A DNA stretch of 33,695 bases from Candidatus Thalassarchaeaceae archaeon (GCA_030747675.1 JASLKH010000044.1:1-33695), one strand, 5' to 3'; positions 16,677 through 25,729 are shown, counted from the first letter of the stretch. A program made the numbers and translations. Notes: a model not told the origin generated them from the letters alone.

Positions 16677-17285
16677 ATGGGTCGAAGACGCGAAGAATTA
16701 GTGGATGAAGAATTGCTAGCGCAACTTGAAGGCGGTGCTGGTGATAAGATTCGAGTCCCTCTTCCCAATGAAAGAATCAATGAAATGTTTGCCATTGCAG
16801 ATACAATTCTTGGCGGTAGAAGAGTCCGAGTAGTCTGTGCAGATGGAGAAACACGCCTTGCTCGTATTCCAGGAAAAATGCGCAGAAGGCAATGGGTTCG
16901 TGAAGGGGATTTGATAGTCGTCCAACCATGGGATTTCCAAGATTCAAAAGCGGATGTGAAAAAGCGATATTCAAAAACTCAATCACTATATCTTTCACGC
17001 AAAGGAGTACTACCTGAAATCGTAGATGTCTTTGGCACAGGAAATGAATCTTGGGATGATATTGACGATGCAGGAATTTTCGGTAGAAATGATGATGATT
17101 ATTCCGATGAAACTGTTGAGGATACGGTGGAAGAAGAGCAAGTCGACCAAGAAGAAATTGTTGATGATATAGAATCCGAAGTTGAAGAAATCGTTGAATC
17201 TGAGGGCGAGTCTCTTCCAGAACCTGTTTCTTCAGATGATGATGTGACCGATGAGGACATAGACAGTTTGTTCGGTCCAGCCTGA
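16677..17285 (+). CDS. eif1A: Translation initiation factor aIF1A with acidic C-terminal extension
   Basis: 202 residues, whereas archaeal aIF1A is usually about 100-115. The S1/OB-fold core spans about residues 20-105 and reads INEMFAIADTILGGRRVRVV, LARIPGKMRRRQWVREGDLI and VVQPWDFQDSKADVKKRYSK, which match the family closely. It binds the small-subunit A site during start-codon selection. From about residue 115 the chain becomes extremely acidic (Asp/Glu-rich), similar in character to the acidic tail of eukaryotic eIF1A but not alignable by eye. It is followed directly, in the same frame and separated only by TGA, by the Rio1 kinase frame. Confidence 0.93.
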   Translation: MGRRREELVDEELLAQLEGGAGDKIRVPLPNERINEMFAIADTILGGRRVRVVCADGETRLARIPGKMRRRQWVREGDLIVVQPWDFQDSKADVKKRYSKTQSLYLSRKGVLPEIVDVFGTGNESWDDIDDAGIFGRNDDDYSDETVEDTVEEEQVDQEEIVDDIESEVEEIVESEGESLPEPVSSDDDVTDEDIDSLFGPA

Positions 17286-17297
17286 GGAGGGATTTGT

Positions 17298-18296
17298 ATC
17301 GGTCGGCGGCGTAAGGCTCGCCGCGAAAGCGAATCACGCGACTGGTCAGATATTTCCGATGAGCAAACTGAAATTGCTAATCTAGATTCAGATCCTACTG
17401 CAGAGGAATTAGTTAGGGAAGCAGAGATACTAGCTCTTGCTGAAGAAAAGTGGAATGAAAAGGAAGAGCATGAAAATCTCCATGCTGATATGGATAGGCA
17501 AGTCGATGACTGGGCATGGATGAAGGAGAAGAAATTTTCAAAGATGTTCAAAGAGATTGAACATAGGTTAGAGGGCGTTCTTGGAGTGGGGAAATTCGAG
17601 TGGGTTGATCGCAGAGTTTTCGATCAGGTTTTTGATCAAAGAACACTGTTGGCAGTATACAAGTTGATGCAACAAGGTCACATCGAAACTCTTGATTGGC
17701 CTATTGCACGTGGTAAAGAAGCGCACGTATTCCATGCAACAACGCCTAATGGTGTTGCAGCAGTGAAAATTTTCCACACAAGTAACGCAGTTTTCAAGGG
17801 CTTAATGCAGTATATTGAGGGTGATCCAAGATTTGGAGGACTCCGTCGCCGTCACCATGAGTTGGTGAATATATGGGTTCGTAAAGAACATCGAAACATG
17901 ATGCGAATGGCGAAAGTAGGCTTGAGAGTCCCTGAACCACATGCACTTTTCCGTAATATACTGGTGATGGATTATCTTGGTAATGCGGAAGGACCTAGCC
18001 CAAGATTACGTGATGTGGAAGTTTCAGATCCGGAAGCAGTAGTAGAAGAATTACTCGAATGGTTGCGGATATGCTGGAATGATGCGAAATTAGTACACGC
18101 AGATTTTAGTGAATATAACATCCTTTGGCATAATGAGAAACCGAGAGTTATTGACGTCGGCCAATCAGTAGCGAAAGAACACCCACATGCAGATGAATTT
18201 CTTGTTAGAGACGTAACTAGGCTGGTTGAATGGGGTCAGAGACAAGGAGTTGCAATTGAACTAGCAGATGCAATGGCCCATGTTATTTTCGAATAA
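17298..18296 (+). CDS. rio1: Rio1-type serine kinase (probable non-AUG start)
   Basis: A RIO1 family atypical kinase/ATPase that acts in small-subunit maturation. Motifs are GKEAHVFHA (nucleotide loop), VAAVKIFHT (lysine), HADFSEYNILW (catalytic Asp) and VIDVGQSV (metal-binding Asp). The first ATG in frame is 17490, but the coding frame is open and plausible far upstream (GRRRKARRESESRDW... to ...HADMDRQ). A strong GAGGAGGGA at 17285-17293 with 7 nt spacing points to ATC 17298 as the initiator; ATT 17292 is too close to the Shine-Dalgarno. No ATG, GTG or TTG exists in this frame between the aIF1A TGA and 17490. TGA readthrough from aIF1A or a sequence error are other explanations. The kinase assignment is firm; the start is not. 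Confidence 0.85.
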   Translation: MGRRRKARRESESRDWSDISDEQTEIANLDSDPTAEELVREAEILALAEEKWNEKEEHENLHADMDRQVDDWAWMKEKKFSKMFKEIEHRLEGVLGVGKFEWVDRRVFDQVFDQRTLLAVYKLMQQGHIETLDWPIARGKEAHVFHATTPNGVAAVKIFHTSNAVFKGLMQYIEGDPRFGGLRRRHHELVNIWVRKEHRNMMRMAKVGLRVPEPHALFRNILVMDYLGNAEGPSPRLRDVEVSDPEAVVEELLEWLRICWNDAKLVHADFSEYNILWHNEKPRVIDVGQSVAKEHPHADEFLVRDVTRLVEWGQRQGVAIELADAMAHVIFE

Positions 18297-19031
18297 TCAC
18301 TCTTCACCGTAGGAGATTGATTCATCCTCAGCAAGTTCCATCATATCTTCTATGCCTTCAGAATCATCAGGGTCCACTTGCGCATCTTTGTATTTCCTCG
18401 ATCGTTTGCGTTGAGCGGCATCTAAACCAGGGACCAATGCAGCGAAGCGACTGCTTGTATCGCGTGAGATTGATTCTAATTGCCTTGAAGCCATTTTCCT
18501 TTTTCGTCGTTCAGTTTCGAGATGTTTTAGAACTGATGAATGTTCAGCACCATGCAGAAGACGTTCCACCGCTTGACTTGCAAGTGGCAATGCATCTTCG
18601 TCGCCAATGATGACAATTGTAGAACCATAAATCGCCATTTCTGCTCCAGAATGTTCCTCTATCAATTCGCGAATCCGTCCATTCCTACCTATGACTCTTG
18701 AACGAATTCTTCTTTGTTGATTTGATCCTTTCCCAACATATTCTCGGATATCAAATAATATTAAATGTTGATTATCTTGCAAAAGTTGGATTGCTCTTTC
18801 AGGATTCATCCCCCGTCCAATTGCTCTAACGACATCAGGAAATTTCATTCGAGTGACAGGATCAGCATTTTCATTCCAAGTGACCGATACATCGCCTGTT
18901 GAAGAGTCAATATACAATTTAGCATTGGAAGCTTTTTCAATTGCTTTTCGAGTAACGCCTTTACGACCAATAAGGACCGCAATGCGATCCTGGGGTATAC
19001 GGGTGACGCCCTCCATTGGACGGGCGACCAT
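18297..19031 (-). CDS. Dim2/Pno1-like KH-domain ribosome-biogenesis protein
   Basis: 244 residues with two KH domains. The first has the loop LIGRKGVTRKAIE (near residue 20) and the second has VIGRNGRIRELIEEHSGAEM (near 115-135), with LILFDIREYVGKGSNQQRR between them. This is the archaeal homologue of Dim2/Pno1, which binds the 3' end of 16S rRNA. The tail is acidic (DDSEGIEDMMELAEDE). ATG 19031 follows GAGGGGA on the minus strand; a TTG at 19046 is an alternative. It is convergent with rio1 with no gap, and aIF1A-Rio1-KH clustering is common in archaea, supporting the call. Upstream on the same strand is an unrelated surface protein gene. Confidence 0.9.
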   Translation of the reverse strand: MVARPMEGVTRIPQDRIAVLIGRKGVTRKAIEKASNAKLYIDSSTGDVSVTWNENADPVTRMKFPDVVRAIGRGMNPERAIQLLQDNQHLILFDIREYVGKGSNQQRRIRSRVIGRNGRIRELIEEHSGAEMAIYGSTIVIIGDEDALPLASQAVERLLHGAEHSSVLKHLETERRKRKMASRQLESISRDTSSRFAALVPGLDAAQRKRSRKYKDAQVDPDDSEGIEDMMELAEDESISYGEE

Positions 19032-19042
19032 AGTCCCCTCTT

Positions 19043-20827
19043 TCAAGACGCCGATTCACGGCGTTGTAGAATATGGCTTGCAAATACGCCTGCTAAAAGA
19101 ATCAATAGGATGTTAGGGGCAAAACCAGATACGGTTCCAATTACGGTTGGGTCGGCTGCACTAATCATCAGAAAAACTTCATTATTTCCTTCATCATTTT
19201 CATCAATATTGTTTCCGGGATCAATTATCAGCCGCAAATCATATTCTCCTGCCGCAATCATAGACAGTTCTGCTGAAATCAATTGTTCTTTATCGATTAA
19301 TTCTCCTGATGCTGTGGTGATGGTTTCGAGTGTAGTCCATTCAGTGACAGAGTTTCTATCTGCAGGGGCACTCTGAATCTCGACGATAACACTCCCTGTA
19401 TATGCTTGTGATGTTTCAATTGTTGCTTGAACTAACACTGGATCGTTTTGCCCCGCTCTCACAATTAATCGATTTAGTGAGGGGTCTGAAATTGTGAAAT
19501 CAAGTCCTGGTAAAATCTGGAAATGAGATGCTTGTGTTGTGATAGTATTACCTGCAATATCTGTAAGGACCGCACGGAGAGACAGATACTGGCCTGCGCG
19601 AGTACTCCAATCAATAGCTGCAGAGAGGCTACCTGATGTACCAGTTCCAATATCAAGCCACGAGGACGTGATATCTGGAATTGAGCCACTTCCATCCGTA
19701 TCAAATCCATACTCTAGGCTGGACAATGTAATATCTATTCCAGAATGTTGGTCGGTTGCATCAACTGCAACCGGAATCTGTCCATACATGGAATCAGTGA
19801 GTTCGGGAATTACCCAACCACCAGCTACTGGTGCTGTACGGTCGACTTTGATGGAGACATCAAGTGGATTACCCACATTGTCGACCTTGTCTATTGCTCG
19901 GAATTGTATTGTACGAATACCTTCTTCAAGGGCCAACATTCCACTACCATCAGAACCGATATCTCCCCATTCATTTGCACTATCTCGTGCATGATATGTT
20001 GAAATTCCAGACCCTCCGTTATCACTTGCACCACCACCTAACCCACTAAATTGCAAGGTTGTGCTACTCGTCCAGTCCCCTGCTGTTTCTGAAAGAGATG
20101 GGTTGCCAACAGACGGCCCAGTTCGATCTATACCTATATGGATTGTAGATTGTGCTGAAGCACCCCCCTCGTCGAATACAGTAAGTAGTGGACTCCAAGT
20201 CCCTTCGCTGAAGTCACCCGGTGACCAATTCCATTCGTTTAGTATAGTCCCTGGACCATCTTGAGATGGATTTCCTGAACCGGGTACATTAGTCAATGTT
20301 GCATGAGAAAGGTGAGCATCAGTGGCAGTCCAATTGAATGTTAGAGAACCACTTTCCGATGTAGTAAACCACGCTCGATTTATTGTTGAACTACCATCCC
20401 CCATTAAAGCATTAGAAATTTCAAAATTAAGATTACTTGGAGCAGTGTTGTCTAAGGTGAATGTGGGACTCTCAACCCAATTGGTAGTTGATGCATTGTC
20501 ATATGTGCCTTGTATTCTGAGTTTGTAGTTCCCATCGGAATGACTTGATGTGTCCCAGGCAGTTAACCAAGGTGCTCCAGAAATGGTTGCTATAGAGACC
20601 CATGCACTGCTTTCCCATAGTTCAACAGCAATCGAATCCATATTAGCCACGTTTGTTGTACGAATGGTGTAAGTTCCAGAAATAATTTGATTTGAATTCG
20701 GTCCACTACTGAAGTCTAAACCTCCACTACGACCACTAGCTGCTTGTGCATTAAGCAATGTAACATGAACGGAACAAGTCACCATTACAACCATCGCAGC
20801 GGCGAGTACGAGGCGGCGTGTAAGCAT
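19043..20827 (-). CDS. Secreted Ig-like repeat protein with C-terminal CARDB module and TM anchor
   Basis: 594 residues from ATG 20827, chosen because MLTRRLVLAAAMVVMVTCSV begins a good signal peptide; the longer open frame to 21265 runs under the oppositely oriented neighbour and is not supported. The body has Ig-like/fibronectin-like modules with the recurring phrases LDNTAPSNL, GIDRTGPSVG and KVDRTAPVAGGW, typical of bacterial Ig-like modules. Near the end comes LIIDPGNNIDENDEGNNEVF, a CARDB hallmark, then a hydrophobic helix (GFAPNILLILLAGVFASHIL) and QRRESAS. It is likely anchored with its mass outside the cell. Function is unknown; it may bind carbohydrate or other cells. Confidence 0.85.
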   Translation of the reverse strand: MLTRRLVLAAAMVVMVTCSVHVTLLNAQAASGRSGGLDFSSGPNSNQIISGTYTIRTTNVANMDSIAVELWESSAWVSIATISGAPWLTAWDTSSHSDGNYKLRIQGTYDNASTTNWVESPTFTLDNTAPSNLNFEISNALMGDGSSTINRAWFTTSESGSLTFNWTATDAHLSHATLTNVPGSGNPSQDGPGTILNEWNWSPGDFSEGTWSPLLTVFDEGGASAQSTIHIGIDRTGPSVGNPSLSETAGDWTSSTTLQFSGLGGGASDNGGSGISTYHARDSANEWGDIGSDGSGMLALEEGIRTIQFRAIDKVDNVGNPLDVSIKVDRTAPVAGGWVIPELTDSMYGQIPVAVDATDQHSGIDITLSSLEYGFDTDGSGSIPDITSSWLDIGTGTSGSLSAAIDWSTRAGQYLSLRAVLTDIAGNTITTQASHFQILPGLDFTISDPSLNRLIVRAGQNDPVLVQATIETSQAYTGSVIVEIQSAPADRNSVTEWTTLETITTASGELIDKEQLISAELSMIAAGEYDLRLIIDPGNNIDENDEGNNEVFLMISAADPTVIGTVSGFAPNILLILLAGVFASHILQRRESAS

Positions 20828-20957
20828 GGGAACAATTGCGCCACTATCAGTAACATCCTTCAAGGCTTTCGACGGCGAAGGCCAAAAAGTGCTATGCTGG
20901 GTGTTGAATTGACCTTTGGGAAGCAGGATTGAAGTGCCTCTCCCTCCACCGGTATGT

Positions 20958-23660
20958 ATGGGTCGGCATCTTCGAGCACATTCTGTGTGTGTTTTACTAC
21001 TGATGACTCCACTCCTAATATTACTCCCAACTGCAACAGGTGAGACAGTAGGTTCAGTATCCTTCGATAGCAGCGGGATAACTACACGTTCAGATCCCAT
21101 TGAAGGAAACTCAGTCATCATTGATTTTTCCTTACAGAATATAGGAGGTACTTTGGCCGAGAATGTTGCAATCGAATTCCACAAATCGAATTTTGTCTCT
21201 GGGGAACCTGCTGCAGCGACCCTGATTGACATAGATGCTGGTGAGTGGGCAGTGGTTAATTTCACTTGGACAAATTTGCAATATGGTTCTCAAGATATTT
21301 GGATTAAAGTTTCCCATTCAGGGGAAAGCCAGTTGATTTCAAAGTCATTTGATGTAGCCGGTTTACCAAATCTCCGCTTTGAAATTTTTGAACTAAATCC
21401 TGTAAATAATGTCCATGAAGGTGATTTAGTCGATGTTCAAATCCAAGTTGAAAATTCTGGACATGCAGTAGCCGATGCATCACACATGGAGTTGATTTTT
21501 GCAGGCTCATCGAGTTTGATTAGTGTACCTTCGTTACAAATTGGGGCTAATTATTGGTTGAATCAATCAGGAGTTGCACCAGCAGCAGGAACTTACGACA
21601 TTAGTGGAGTATTGAATGCAGATAGTTCAGATGAGGTCGTAGAATCATCTACAGGAGACAATCAAGAAACACGGACACTAAATGTGGAGAGTTTACCTGA
21701 TTATATTCATTCATTGGGGCCAGTTGTAGTACAGAGTTCAGGTCTTGCAGGCCCATGGTCGATTACAGGTACTATTGCACGTGAATTAGGCTCTGGGGAT
21801 TCTTCCATACCTCTGCACCTTTCAATTTCAGATGGTATAACATTGGAAATAATTAACTTACAATTCACTCAGTCTGATGAATTTGCAGAATATGAATTTG
21901 TTGTGCAAACTGCTGATTTGACTAATCAGAACCCAGGTGGTACCGTTTTAGAAGTTGAGATTGATCCCATGGAAAGTGTACTACAATCAAATTCATTCAA
22001 TGATATGCAACAAGTTTTGGTTACTATACACCAAGAGCCAAATGTTGTAGTCACTCCGGCTGCAGTGGCGCGCCCCTCATCAGTAACCCCTGGGGAATCA
22101 GTTACTTTCGATGTAAGTTTACAGAATGTCGGTATGGTTTCTGTAACTGGGGTAATTTCAGCAACTTTTGATGGTGTTGAATTACAATCTCAAAGTATTA
22201 TTATTCCGGCATCAAATACTGGCACACAGGGACAGCGCACTGTATCTTTCACTGCTACAGTCGGTGGTGGTGAAAGCAGAGACGTCCCATTCACGGCTTC
22301 TTGGCAGAAAGAAACAACATCACATGATCGGATCGCTGAAGACAATACAGCCACAGGGTATGTCCACCTCAATTCTGATTTACAACTTCGACTATTGCAG
22401 ACTACTGAAGGTTGGTCACCAGGATTACCATTACATCCTGGATATGAGTACGTCTATTCGATAGATGTCGTAGCTTCGCAGTCATCAGGGTCAGAGACAT
22501 TTGAGTGCCGGGATAATAATCGTGGAGTCACCTTTGATGTAGAAACATTGCAATTTGAAGAAGGAGAAACAAAATCACTCTCTTGTGAAATTGATATTGA
22601 GAAGAATCTAAGAGGGTCAATTGAATTAACAATTATTTCCTATGGAGGGAGCACATCATCTTATTCAAAAATTTGGAATATTGAGAGTTCTGATGACCAA
22701 TCATCAACAGAAAGTGAGAATAGATCTACAACAGTAATATTACTTATTTTGGGTGGTGCTCTAGCAATTATTTCTTTGATTGCAGCAGTTATTCTTACAC
22801 GGAGAGGTTTAGCCAATACAGAACGTGAAACATGGGCATTATGTCCAGCATGTGAAGGAGAAATCGAAGGTGATGAGGACACATGTCCTTATTGCGACTT
22901 CAATTTAGACATAGCACGGTCCAAATTTCATGATTGTGAATCTTGTAATGCAACAATTCCATCAATGATGGAACACTGTCCATATTGTGGCGAAGGTCAA
23001 GATTTGAGCAGTCATTATGACCGACGTGAAAGAAAATTCATCTCATTACCAGATTCCCAAGCTGATTCAGAAGTTGAACCAGATGATGATGAAGAGTCTG
23101 ATGAAGTTGTACGAGGATCTCAAATCTTTGAAGAGCAAGCTGCTGAAATGGGTTTCGCAGAAGATCAATGGGAAGGTGAATGGGATTCAAAACTTGATGA
23201 AGCCGAATCTTACTTCGATGATAAAGAGGAAGCGAGAATTGCTGCTGAGGAAATGGGAGCAGAATCTGAAGAAGTTGACGATGTCGTTGGTGAAACTGAA
23301 CTCAGTCAAGCAATGGAAGAAATGCCAGAACATGATCTTGATGCCTTCCTCGGCGATGTTGAAAAACGTCAACATCTATCTGACGAAGATGTTGAGCTGT
23401 CGGCATCTGATGCCCATTACCGTGAAAAGTTGTTTGAAATGACTGGTGAAGATGGTGTATTGCCCGGTCAATCGGTTGATGTTGAAGCAATAGTTGACAA
23501 TACCGTGGTTGGTAATGAATTACGAAGCGCCAGTAGCGATTTTACCGTGACCGATGGAGAACCTTCTCCATCAGTTGAATCAGAGACTGATGAGGGATCT
23601 GAAGCAGTCAAAGACACATCGAAACGCAGGTCTGTACGTCGCAGAAAGAGGGATGATTGA
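20958..23660 (+). CDS. Membrane protein with outer CARDB repeats and inner double zinc ribbon
   Basis: 900 residues from ATG 20958, which directly begins a signal peptide (CVLLLMTPLLILLPTATG); GTG 20934 is possible. Outside the membrane are CARDB-type modules (FSLQNIGGTLAENVAIEF, IQVENSGHAVADASHME, DVSLQNVGMVSVTGVI). A helix near residues 592-615 is followed inside by two zinc-ribbon halves: CPAC...CPYC beginning at Cys 629 and CESC...CPYC after it. A long very acidic region then ends in a basic tail (KRRSVRRRKRDD). The arrangement suggests a surface sensor or structural protein with a cytoplasmic protein- or nucleic-acid-binding part. It is divergent from the Ig-like gene, sharing about 130 nt of upstream DNA. 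Confidence 0.85.
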   Translation: MGRHLRAHSVCVLLLMTPLLILLPTATGETVGSVSFDSSGITTRSDPIEGNSVIIDFSLQNIGGTLAENVAIEFHKSNFVSGEPAAATLIDIDAGEWAVVNFTWTNLQYGSQDIWIKVSHSGESQLISKSFDVAGLPNLRFEIFELNPVNNVHEGDLVDVQIQVENSGHAVADASHMELIFAGSSSLISVPSLQIGANYWLNQSGVAPAAGTYDISGVLNADSSDEVVESSTGDNQETRTLNVESLPDYIHSLGPVVVQSSGLAGPWSITGTIARELGSGDSSIPLHLSISDGITLEIINLQFTQSDEFAEYEFVVQTADLTNQNPGGTVLEVEIDPMESVLQSNSFNDMQQVLVTIHQEPNVVVTPAAVARPSSVTPGESVTFDVSLQNVGMVSVTGVISATFDGVELQSQSIIIPASNTGTQGQRTVSFTATVGGGESRDVPFTASWQKETTSHDRIAEDNTATGYVHLNSDLQLRLLQTTEGWSPGLPLHPGYEYVYSIDVVASQSSGSETFECRDNNRGVTFDVETLQFEEGETKSLSCEIDIEKNLRGSIELTIISYGGSTSSYSKIWNIESSDDQSSTESENRSTTVILLILGGALAIISLIAAVILTRRGLANTERETWALCPACEGEIEGDEDTCPYCDFNLDIARSKFHDCESCNATIPSMMEHCPYCGEGQDLSSHYDRRERKFISLPDSQADSEVEPDDDEESDEVVRGSQIFEEQAAEMGFAEDQWEGEWDSKLDEAESYFDDKEEARIAAEEMGAESEEVDDVVGETELSQAMEEMPEHDLDAFLGDVEKRQHLSDEDVELSASDAHYREKLFEMTGEDGVLPGQSVDVEAIVDNTVVGNELRSASSDFTVTDGEPSPSVESETDEGSEAVKDTSKRRSVRRRKRDD

Positions 23661-23721
23661 ATATCATTTGACCGTCATAAAGAAATGTACTAGATTCTAC
23701 CGCCTATTTGGGGGAGATACA

Positions 23722-24381
23722 TTGTCCACACTACGGCGACAGACAATTAGTGCTACATTGGCGCTTCTTTTCGTGTCGATGGCCCTTCCTGGTTGCCTTT
23801 CTCTAGTGATTGGTCGAGAGTTAATGGAAGGTGCTCGTGGTATGCCAGAAACTAAACCAAAATACACCTCTTATGATTTATCACACACTTGGCAAAACTC
23901 AACAGAATTAGACGATTACCAAGAAAGCAAAACTCAACTCATTCCAATCGACCACACTGTCCAAGAAATACTAATACAATTCCAGGTTTCAATTCGTAAT
24001 GATGACATTGATGACCTTGCAGAGCCCATTCTTGAAGCATTGAATGATGCAGGAATCACGCAAACAAATTTGGCTCAGCGATATGTTGAGGTATGGTTGT
24101 ATCCTTGTGAAGTTATGGACGATTGTGATTATATCTATCATGAAAGAACAAATGGTTCATTTGAACAGACTCAGACAAAATTCACTACAGACAATACTAC
24201 ATTTAAAGAAAGCACTTGGCGATTAGTTGTTGAAGGACAAGGCGTCGATGCAAGTTCCGTTCCGTTTGTTGGCTTCCAAGATTCATGGTTGCTTATTTTA
24301 AGTGTCAAACGCCCTTGTGTTGAATTTCCAGAAAGTAGTGGTGATGAAGACGAATGCATACCTAAGGTCGATTTAGAATAG
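23722..24381 (+). CDS. Small predicted lipoprotein
   Basis: 219 residues from TTG 23722. That codon follows GGGGGAGA by five bases and gives an N-terminus STLRRQTISATLALLFVSMA ending in LPGC, a textbook lipobox with the cysteine at residue 25. An in-frame ATG at 23653 overlaps the previous stop but would place 23 polar residues before the signal peptide. The mature part has no domain I recognise. It contains paired cysteines (YPCEVMDDCDY; RPCVEF...DECIPK) that could form disulfides. It may be co-transcribed with the zinc-ribbon membrane protein. It converges on the nuclease gene with a 2-nt gap. Confidence 0.75.
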   Translation: MSTLRRQTISATLALLFVSMALPGCLSLVIGRELMEGARGMPETKPKYTSYDLSHTWQNSTELDDYQESKTQLIPIDHTVQEILIQFQVSIRNDDIDDLAEPILEALNDAGITQTNLAQRYVEVWLYPCEVMDDCDYIYHERTNGSFEQTQTKFTTDNTTFKESTWRLVVEGQGVDASSVPFVGFQDSWLLILSVKRPCVEFPESSGDEDECIPKVDLE

Positions 24382-24383
24382 GA

Positions 24384-25601
24384 TTAAATTAGGCTTTGAG
24401 GACATTTTGATTGTCGTGAACAATTTTTGCATTTGCCAGGTCTCTCATGATTCCTTTTCGCGCCTCCTTCAATCATTAATCGCTGTATTTCTTTTATATC
24501 ACGGGATAAATCATCCCGTGCTTCATCATCCCAGGGTATCGTGAAAAGAGAATCAGCCCCATATCGTAATATTCCATACTCAGGAGTTGTGTTTGTAGTT
24601 TCAGCAACAAGTTGGATATATGCAAGTACTTGCATTCTATGACTTTGATGAAATTTCTTTGGCACCTTCCCGGTTTTTTGCTCAACGGGAATGTATTGAT
24701 TATCGATTACTAATATTTGATCAGGCCTACCTCGTAAACCAGTTTCTTCATCAATCAAAAGAATAGCACTTTCTCCTGAATCATCACTATAAGCAATTTC
24801 TTCATCACCTCCGAGGCCAATTCTTTCTCGAGAAATTTGTGCAATATTCCCAAATGAGAGAGCACGATGCAATCTCCAAGAGCAGATGAGTAGCCAGATT
24901 AGAGAAAGTACAATCAACCCAAAAGCGAATAAATTTCTATCTTTAGCATAGTGAATTGCAATACCATGTAAAGCAATTGCAATTGAACCGAGGAGCATCA
25001 AGGCCTCTAACGAACCACCTTTGATGTAATCATCTTCGTCACTAATTGAAAAGGGCGATTCAATTTTTAATTCATTAAACTCTTTACCTTCAAAGTGAGG
25101 TGGTTGAGCAAGTCCAAATGGACGCCCTAACCACCTTCTCCAAGGAACCCAAATTAGGACAATTGCAGTAATTAACCACACTAGAGCTAGGCTGACTAGA
25201 TAACGACCCATATCTTCAACAAAATTTTCAGAGATTTGTCCCTGATCTACGAATAGAAATGCCGCAGAGTCAGCTGAAAGAGCTATGACTACTGTAAACC
25301 ACCAAGACCAAATTACTAACTCGTGATTTGCACGAGACTCTTTTGTCTTGAATTCAACCATATCTTTGTGAATACGTTCATGCTCTTTCATTCCTTGAAT
25401 TAGAGCATCGCCTTCTCCACTTACACCGGCCTTGGATAATTGCCACGAAACTGGGCAGTATGCATGACGCTCAAGATCTGACGCAGACACTGGCAGAGCC
25501 AAACCATTGAAATCACTCCAATATCCATCTTTACGGAGTTTTCCGGCCGAAATTGGATTATCAAAGTCCATGGCCTCATCAACAGTTTTCTGAGGGGCCA
25601 T
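24384..25601 (-). CDS. Cas4-like PD-(D/E)XK nuclease with four inserted transmembrane helices
   Basis: 405 residues. The N-terminus has ASDLERHAYCP (Cys 49) and HERIH (74-78), as in Cas4/RecB-type exonucleases. The nuclease core is C-terminal: GLRGRPDQILVID (Asp 294), YIPVEQKTGK (Glu 307, Lys 309) and HRMQVLAYIQLV (Gln 324), then CKNCSRQSKCP (Cys 391, 394, 400). Cys 49 plus these three would bind a 4Fe-4S cluster as in Cas4. Between the halves, residues about 96-118, 134-152, 199-219 and 222-241 are hydrophobic helices, so the enzyme appears membrane-embedded. No CRISPR repeats or other cas genes are near. The likely role is DNA end processing or defence at the membrane, which is inference. 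ATG 25601 is used; ATG 25571 is an alternative. Confidence 0.8.
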   Translation of the reverse strand: MAPQKTVDEAMDFDNPISAGKLRKDGYWSDFNGLALPVSASDLERHAYCPVSWQLSKAGVSGEGDALIQGMKEHERIHKDMVEFKTKESRANHELVIWSWWFTVVIALSADSAAFLFVDQGQISENFVEDMGRYLVSLALVWLITAIVLIWVPWRRWLGRPFGLAQPPHFEGKEFNELKIESPFSISDEDDYIKGGSLEALMLLGSIAIALHGIAIHYAKDRNLFAFGLIVLSLIWLLICSWRLHRALSFGNIAQISRERIGLGGDEEIAYSDDSGESAILLIDEETGLRGRPDQILVIDNQYIPVEQKTGKVPKKFHQSHRMQVLAYIQLVAETTNTTPEYGILRYGADSLFTIPWDDEARDDLSRDIKEIQRLMIEGGAKRNHERPGKCKNCSRQSKCPQSLI

Positions 25602-25675
25602 GAAACTCGCTCACAGATAGAAGGGTTAAGCATTATTCCGAACTGCATCAACCTCTTTGTTGATTCTTAATTCAA

Positions 25676-25685
25676 GATTATAATC
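25676..25685 (+). promoter_or_regulatory. TATA-like box of the rpsB leader
   Basis: GATTATAATC is the clearest TATA-like element in 25602-25770. Transcription would start near 25705, leaving a leader of about 65 nt. That leader holds a hairpin (GCTTTG 25708-25713 / CGAAGC 25720-25725) and a 14-codon ORF described separately. Confidence 0.45.
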
Positions 25686-25729
25686 AACGTACTGCGCAGA
25701 ACTCTCTGCTTTGCTTTAGCGAAGCGGTT

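Noticed and set aside
16777-17551. Minus-strand frames of 150-186 codons opposite aIF1A and the start of rio1
   Set aside because: Their Ser/His-rich composition is the antisense reading of Asp/Glu-rich codons in the acidic tail.
20828-21265. Upstream extension of the minus-strand Ig-like protein
   Set aside because: It runs antisense under the signal peptide and first repeats of the divergent gene; ATG 20827 begins a proper signal peptide.
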